Assembly: GCA_026386995.1 (NCBI GenBank)
Contig: JAPLMO010000009.1
Location: 1-15,236 of the forward strand
Direction: 5' to 3'
From: Planctomycetota bacterium
GTDB taxonomy: Bacteria > Planctomycetota > Phycisphaerae > FEN-1346
Length of the DNA stretch: 15,236 nucleotides
Shown: positions 11,999 through 15,236 of the stretch, piece after piece
Layout: each line of letters begins with the position of its first letter
How positions within the stretch are numbered: position 1 is the stretch's first letter
Notes under the pieces: model-generated
Database searches by the model: none
What the model was told of the DNA's origin: nothing
What the model saw: only the letters and a program-made list of their open reading frames with translations
Translations under genes and position numbers: made by a program

Positions 11999-12739
11999 AT
12001 GGGTCTTAACTCGGCCATCGAGTGGACGGAGTCGACGTGGAACCCCGTCACGGGTTGCACCAAGATCAGCCCTGGGTGCAGGCATTGCTATGCCGAGCGG
12101 ATGGCCCTGCGCCTTCAGGGGATGGGGCAGCCCAACTACGCTCGCGGGTTCAAGTTGAGCCTACATCCCCACGCCCTGCGTTTGCCGCAGACCTGGAAGA
12201 AGCCGCAGATGGTTTTCGTCAACTCCATGAGCGACCTCTTTCACAAGGACGTGCCGCTGGATTTCATTCAGCGGGTGTTTGATGCCATGCGCCTGGCCCA
12301 CTGGCACCAGTTCCAGATTCTGACGAAGCGGGCGGAGCGGCTTCTGGATCTCGACTCGCTTCTTGCTTGGCCCGCCAACGTGTGGATGGGCGTCACGGTG
12401 GAACAAGCGGACTACGCCTGCCGTATTGACAGCCTTCGCCGGACGCACGCCGCCATCAAGTTCTTGTCGCTGGAGCCGCTCCTTGGGCCGATTCCAGAAC
12501 TGGAACTGGAAGGGATTGATTGGGTCGTGGTCGGCGGCGAATCCGGGCCGGGGGCTCGGCCGATGGACCCGAAATGGGCCGTCGATATTCGCGACCGGTG
12601 CGTGAAGGCCGGCGTCCCCTTTTTCTTCAAGCAGTGGGGGGGCATGAACAAGAAGAAGGCGGGCCGGCTTCTTGAAGGACGCACGTGGGATGAGATGCCC
12701 GCGATGCGACAGACACTTCCCATGGCGGTTGCGCCTTAG
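11999..12739 (+). CDS. Phage Gp37/Gp68 family protein (DUF5131)
   Basis: This 246-residue protein has the family's hallmark opening: [14 protein letters not shown] (8-20) followed by [10 protein letters not shown], giving cysteines C20, C27 and C30 in a CX6CX2C arrangement. Further family patterns are [11 protein letters not shown] (72-82), [11 protein letters not shown] (105-115), VWMGVTVE (128-135), [11 protein letters not shown] (155-165), [13 protein letters not shown] (176-188) and PFFFKQWGG (207-215). The layout resembles a radical-SAM-like barrel with a three-cysteine cluster, but no reaction is established that I know of. Members occur in phages and mobile regions. The ATG at 11999 is preferred over a GTG at 11981; no strong ribosome-binding site precedes either. 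It follows the toxin-antitoxin pair by 41 bases. Confidence 0.88.
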   Translation: MGLNSAIEWTESTWNPVTGCTKISPGCRHCYAERMALRLQGMGQPNYARGFKLSLHPHALRLPQTWKKPQMVFVNSMSDLFHKDVPLDFIQRVFDAMRLAHWHQFQILTKRAERLLDLDSLLAWPANVWMGVTVEQADYACRIDSLRRTHAAIKFLSLEPLLGPIPELELEGIDWVVVGGESGPGARPMDPKWAVDIRDRCVKAGVPFFFKQWGGMNKKKAGRLLEGRTWDEMPAMRQTLPMAVAP

Positions 12740-12751
12740 CGCCCTTTGCGG

Positions 12752-12786
12752 CACATAGCCACGCAACAGCGTGGCCATGCCACCCG
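12752..12786 (-). repeat. REP-like palindrome of the GGGTGGCATG family
   Basis: GCCACGC (12758-12764), loop AACA and GCGTGGC (12769-12775) form a perfect stem, flanked by CATGCCACCC on the right. On the minus strand it reads GGGTGGCATG followed by the hairpin, the same design as the two copies at 1882-1916 and 1936-1970 but with a different stem sequence. Confidence 0.7.
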
Positions 12787-12816
12787 GCTATTGGCGTGCA
12801 CTGAGCATACCCGTGC

Positions 12817-12845
12817 TTGACACCCGCCCTCTTTCGGCATACCCT
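12817..12845 (+). promoter_or_regulatory. Promoter of the dCMP deaminase gene, leaderless arrangement
   Basis: A perfect TTGACA (12817-12822), a 17-base spacer and TACCCT (12840-12845) end 7 bases before the ATG at 12853. There is no ribosome-binding site, so the mRNA probably starts at the start codon. Confidence 0.6.
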
Positions 12846-12852
12846 TATCCGC

Positions 12853-13314
12853 ATGAAACGACCGGCTTGGGATGAATACTTTATGGCGATCGCCGAGCAG
12901 GTGGCGACGCGGTCGACGTGTCTGAGGCGGCACGTCGGGGCGGTGCTGGTGGTCGAGAAGCGGATGCTGGCGACCGGGTACAACGGGGCCCCTAGCGGCG
13001 TGCCGCATTGCTCCGAGAGCGGGTGCCTCAGGGAGCAGATGGCGGTGCCGTCGGGGCAGCGGCACGAACTGTGCCGGGGCCTGCACGCCGAACAGAACGC
13101 GATCATCCAGGCGGCCAAGCACGGCGTGCGTATCGACGGCGCGACGCTCTACACGACTCATCATCCTTGCTCGATGTGTGCCAAGGTGGCGATCAACGCC
13201 GGCATCCGGCGGATCGTCTCGCGGCACGATTATCCGGACGACCTGGGCAAGACGCTCCTGGCGCAGGGCCGGGTGCAAATGGATATCTTGGCGCCGGTCG
13301 AGGGCGAGGCGTAG
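12853..13314 (+). CDS. dCMP deaminase
   Basis: This enzyme deaminates dCMP to dUMP, the precursor of dTMP. The 153-residue product carries the zinc-dependent cytidine deaminase core: HAE (78-80, with H78 as zinc ligand and E80 as proton shuttle) and PCSMC (105-109, with C106 and C109 as ligands). Cys and His residues in [11 protein letters not shown] (51-61) and RHELC (70-74) probably bind the second zinc typical of ComEB-type dCMP deaminases. GYNGAPSG (42-49) is a substrate-pocket motif. The start at 12853 ([11 protein letters not shown]) fits the family and lies just after a TTGACA promoter. It sits with nrdR and nrdD in a deoxynucleotide supply neighbourhood. tRNA and riboflavin deaminases are less likely given the GYNG motif. 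Confidence 0.94.
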   Translation: MKRPAWDEYFMAIAEQVATRSTCLRRHVGAVLVVEKRMLATGYNGAPSGVPHCSESGCLREQMAVPSGQRHELCRGLHAEQNAIIQAAKHGVRIDGATLYTTHHPCSMCAKVAINAGIRRIVSRHDYPDDLGKTLLAQGRVQMDILAPVEGEA

Positions 13315-13642
13315 GTTCCCGTCGCGTTGTCTTCATGTGCATATCCCCTTATATCACCAAGTGAGCGGGCCGCCGGCCGGCCTCGTCGCCCGAGGGCTTC
13401 GGGGGCGCCTGGGGCCGGCTTGGTGCCACGGGTGGTTCTTGCGGCGGCCCCCATATCGTGGGTCCATGGCGTTTCATACCCCCTCCCTGGGGGTGTTGCG
13501 CCTGCGGTTAAATTTGGTGGAAAAATATTTTTTCCGGTGGAGAACTTCCCGCGGCCGCCCACAAGATGTTGTATTTCAGCGGGTTAGGTGATTTCCGGCT
13601 TGTGACAAAACGCCATGCCAAAGGGCGGGACGAAGTAGGGTA

Positions 13643-13672
13643 TTGACACCCTATGGGATGGGGCCTTATCCT
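13643..13672 (+). promoter_or_regulatory. Upstream promoter-like sequence before nrdR
   Basis: A perfect TTGACA (13643-13648) is followed by TATCCT (13667-13672, 18-base spacer). An ATG one base after it opens a seven-codon frame (MPTRWGI, 13674-13697), perhaps a leader peptide or chance. The TTGACACCC and CTTATCC.CATG blocks resemble the dCMP deaminase promoter. Elsewhere in 13315-13855 there is a small palindrome, ACCCCC/GGGGGT (13478-13494), and an AT-rich palindrome (GGAAAAA-TAT-TTTTTCC near 13520), but no gene. Confidence 0.35.
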
Positions 13673-13749
13673 CATGCCCACTAGATGGGGTATTTGAAAT
13701 CGCACTTTCTCGTGTTTTTTCTGATTGTCATAGAGCGGGAATGTCGAAG

Positions 13750-13782
13750 TTGACAGGCAGCGTGGAACCCTATATCTTGTGT
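13750..13782 (+). promoter_or_regulatory. nrdR promoter with overlapping NrdR box
   Basis: TTGACA (13750-13755), a 17-base spacer and TATCTT (13773-13778) form a good promoter. ACCCTATATCTTGTGT (13767-13782) matches 14 of 16 positions of the NrdR box consensus ACACWATATATWGTGT and covers the -10. NrdR bound there would block transcription of its own gene, and of nrdD if the two are cotranscribed. A second box at the usual spacing was not found. Confidence 0.6.
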
Positions 13783-13855
13783 TCCGGGTAACGGGTTCTG
13801 GTGGAGTGATTGCGGCCTGCTACGCCGGGGCAGAACCGGCTGGAGGTGCGCGGCG

Positions 13856-14383
13856 ATGGAATGTCCCTTCTGTCATAAAGACAACGACAAGGTGGTTGAC
13901 TCGCGGGCGAGCGGGGCCGCTATCCGGCGGCGCCGGGAGTGCCTGGCGTGTACCCGCCGCTACACCACCTACGAGCGGGCCGAGAGCGAGCCGCGCCTGC
14001 GGGTCGTCAAGAAGGACGGTTCCCGCGAGGCCTACGACCGGTCGAAGATCCGCCGGGGCCTTCTCCTTGCGCTTCACAGGCGGCCGGTTCCCACCAGCCG
14101 CATCGACGAAATGCTTCAGGAGATCGAGGACGAGTTGACTGCCCGAGGCGAGTTGGAGATTCCCAGCCGCACGCTAGGCGACCTGCTGATGGAGAAGTTG
14201 AAGAAGGAAGACCAGGTGGCGTACGTGCGGTTCGCGAGCGTCTATCGCGACTTCCAGGACGTGTCGGCGTTTGTGCACGAAGTCGAGCCGATGCTGAAGC
14301 AGGGCGGTCCGACGCAAACTGGAACTGGCGGAAAGGGGAACCCGCGGGCGGGGCCGGAACCACGGCCGGGTCCCGGCACCTGA
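13856..14383 (+). CDS. nrdR: Transcriptional repressor NrdR
   Basis: NrdR represses ribonucleotide reductase genes when dATP is high. The 175-residue product has the N-terminal zinc ribbon (C3, C6, C29, C32; MECPFC, ECLACTRRYTTYE) with the basic VDSRASGAAIRRRRE stretch that contacts DNA. An ATP-cone domain (about 46-136) follows, with VVKKDGSREAYDRSKIRRGL and VAYVRFASVYRDF. Residues 150-175 are a Gly/Pro-rich tail beyond the usual length of about 150. GGAGGTG 7 bases before the ATG decides the start. It lies 124 bases upstream of nrdD on the same strand, and a likely NrdR box lies in its own promoter. Confidence 0.97.
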   Translation: MECPFCHKDNDKVVDSRASGAAIRRRRECLACTRRYTTYERAESEPRLRVVKKDGSREAYDRSKIRRGLLLALHRRPVPTSRIDEMLQEIEDELTARGELEIPSRTLGDLLMEKLKKEDQVAYVRFASVYRDFQDVSAFVHEVEPMLKQGGPTQTGTGGKGNPRAGPEPRPGPGT

Positions 14384-14410
14384 GGGCCCGCCCAGGCGCC
14401 GCGAGGGCGC

Positions 14411-14466
14411 GGGGGGCGGCGGAGGGCCGCCCCCCCGGATAACAAATCACGGCCGCTTCGGCGGCC
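14411..14466 (+). promoter_or_regulatory. Two strong hairpins between nrdR and nrdD
   Basis: GGGGGGCGGC (14411-14420) pairs with GCCGCCCCCC (14426-14435) over ten GC pairs. GGCCGC-TTCG-GCGGCC (14451-14466) is a stem with the very stable UUCG loop. Neither has a T tract. They could slow or process the transcript between the two genes. Confidence 0.45.
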
Positions 14467-14507
14467 ATGAAGACCAGGTAAACCAGGCATGGGAGGGGAG
14501 CAGTAGC

Positions 14508-15236
14508 ATGGCTGAACGTATTACGCAGATTCGGAAGCGCGATGGTCGTGTCATGCCGTTCGAGAAGGCGAAGATCGCCGACGCCATCTTCAAGGCGGCC
14601 CAGGCGGTCGGCGGCGAAGATCGGTTTCTGGCCGAGGAACTCGCCTCGGCGGTCACCGATTACCTGAACCGCCATTTCGAAGCAGAAGTCCCAGGCATCG
14701 AAGATATTCAGGACATGGTCGAAAAGGTCCTGATCGAAACCGGCCACGCCAAGACCGCCAAGGTGTACATCCTCTATCGCGACCGGCGGACCCAGGCCCG
14801 CCGCGAGATGACCGTCCGCAAGGTCACCCAGGAAAAGAACCGCAGCACGACCGACCTTGCGCTGCTGGTCGACACGGGGGCCAAGGACGCCCTCCTGCCG
14901 TGGGACAAGAGCCGCGTCGCCGAGGCGCTCGAGAAAGAGGCGCATCTTGACCCGACGACCGCCCGCAAGGTCGCCACGGCGGTCGAAGACAAGGTCCTGG
15001 CCTCCGGCATGACGCGCATCTCCACGGGCTTGGTGCGCGAACTCGTGGACAACGAGCTCTTCGAGCGGGGCCTCACGGGGCGACTCGAGCGGCAGAAGGT
15101 CATCGGCATGCCGCGCTTCGACCTCGAAAACCTCATCTACTCCAAGAGCCAGGAAAACTCGAACATCACGTCCAATAACCCGGAGGCGATCAACCTGTCG
15201 ATCGCCGAGACGGTCCTGAAGCAGTTTGCCCTGGGC
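14508..15236 (+). CDS. nrdD: Anaerobic ribonucleoside-triphosphate reductase NrdD (N-terminal part)
   Basis: NrdD reduces ribonucleoside triphosphates to deoxy forms with a glycyl radical made by NrdG, which is not in the window. The first 243 residues are visible and the frame is open to the right edge. Residues 1-95 form one ATP-cone (ITQIRKRDGRVMPFEKAKIA, VEKVLIETGHAKTAKVYILY). A second cone-like segment spans about 115-205 (LLPWDKSRVAEALEKEA, ISTGLVRELVDNELFE). IGMPRFDLENLIYSKSQENS, NNPEAINLSIAETVLKQFAL then opens the catalytic barrel; this block is typical of class III enzymes. Catalytic cysteines and the glycyl-radical motif lie beyond the edge. GGGAGGGGAG before the ATG fixes the start. 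Regulation by NrdR is expected from its neighbour. A B12-dependent class II reductase is less likely because of the NNPEAINL block. Confidence 0.88.
   Translation, partial: MAERITQIRKRDGRVMPFEKAKIADAIFKAAQAVGGEDRFLAEELASAVTDYLNRHFEAEVPGIEDIQDMVEKVLIETGHAKTAKVYILYRDRRTQARREMTVRKVTQEKNRSTTDLALLVDTGAKDALLPWDKSRVAEALEKEAHLDPTTARKVATAVEDKVLASGMTRISTGLVRELVDNELFERGLTGRLERQKVIGMPRFDLENLIYSKSQENSNITSNNPEAINLSIAETVLKQFALG

Overview
The window looks like a chromosomal segment from a GC-rich member of the Planctomycetota, possibly close to Phycisphaerae. This is inferred from the two PEP-CTERM proteins with VPEPATLSLLA sorting signals, the high GC content, the abundant small palindromic repeats and the gene mix. 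No rRNA, tRNA or CRISPR array was seen, so the taxonomy is only suggestive. The start of an anaerobic (class III) ribonucleotide reductase suggests growth without oxygen at least part of the time.

Layout. (1) 1-1739, minus: priA, its C-terminal part cut by the window edge, with a TATAAT promoter at about 1803-1830. (2) 1855-2557: a cluster of palindromic repeats, then a decayed phage segment on the plus strand: the C-terminal tail of a terminase large subunit and a Com-like zinc-ribbon gene altered by palindromic insertions. (3) 2450-4910: tandem PEP-CTERM cassettes on the minus strand. Two genes share near-identical signal peptides, sorting signals, leaders and flanks but carry unrelated central domains (a sulfatase-modifying-factor-like fold and a small beta-sandwich). 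A third copy is reduced to its last codons. (4) 5345-6949, plus: an unrecognised membrane protein with a zinc ribbon. (5) 7100-7564, minus: smpB, probably leaderless. (6) 7565-8639: a 1.1 kb gene-free stretch with palindromic repeats, a long inverted repeat and two strand-specific terminators, which together suggest one or two small RNAs.

(7) 8640-11233, plus: a ParA-type ATPase fused to a C-terminal AMPK/CBM48-type glycogen-binding domain, followed 14 bases later by a 478-residue protein that resembles a ParA/MinD fold without its P-loop. (8) 11312-11957, plus: an MntA/HepT (type VII) toxin-antitoxin pair with an 11-base overlap. (9) 11999-12739: a Gp37/Gp68 (DUF5131) family protein. (10) 12853-13314: dCMP deaminase. 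(11) 13856-14383: nrdR, behind a promoter whose -10 overlaps a close match to an NrdR box. (12) 14508 to the right edge: the N-terminal half of nrdD with ATP-cone regulation.

How the genes fit together. The right end is a deoxynucleotide supply block: dCMP deaminase feeds dUMP/dTMP synthesis, NrdD makes deoxynucleotides anaerobically, and NrdR is the ATP/dATP-sensing repressor, apparently autoregulated. priA and smpB are housekeeping genes separated by accessory DNA. The most unusual parts are the ParA-CBM48 fusion with its degenerate partner, the PEP-CTERM cassettes with exchanged cores and a shared attenuator-like leader, and the possible RNA genes between smpB and parA.
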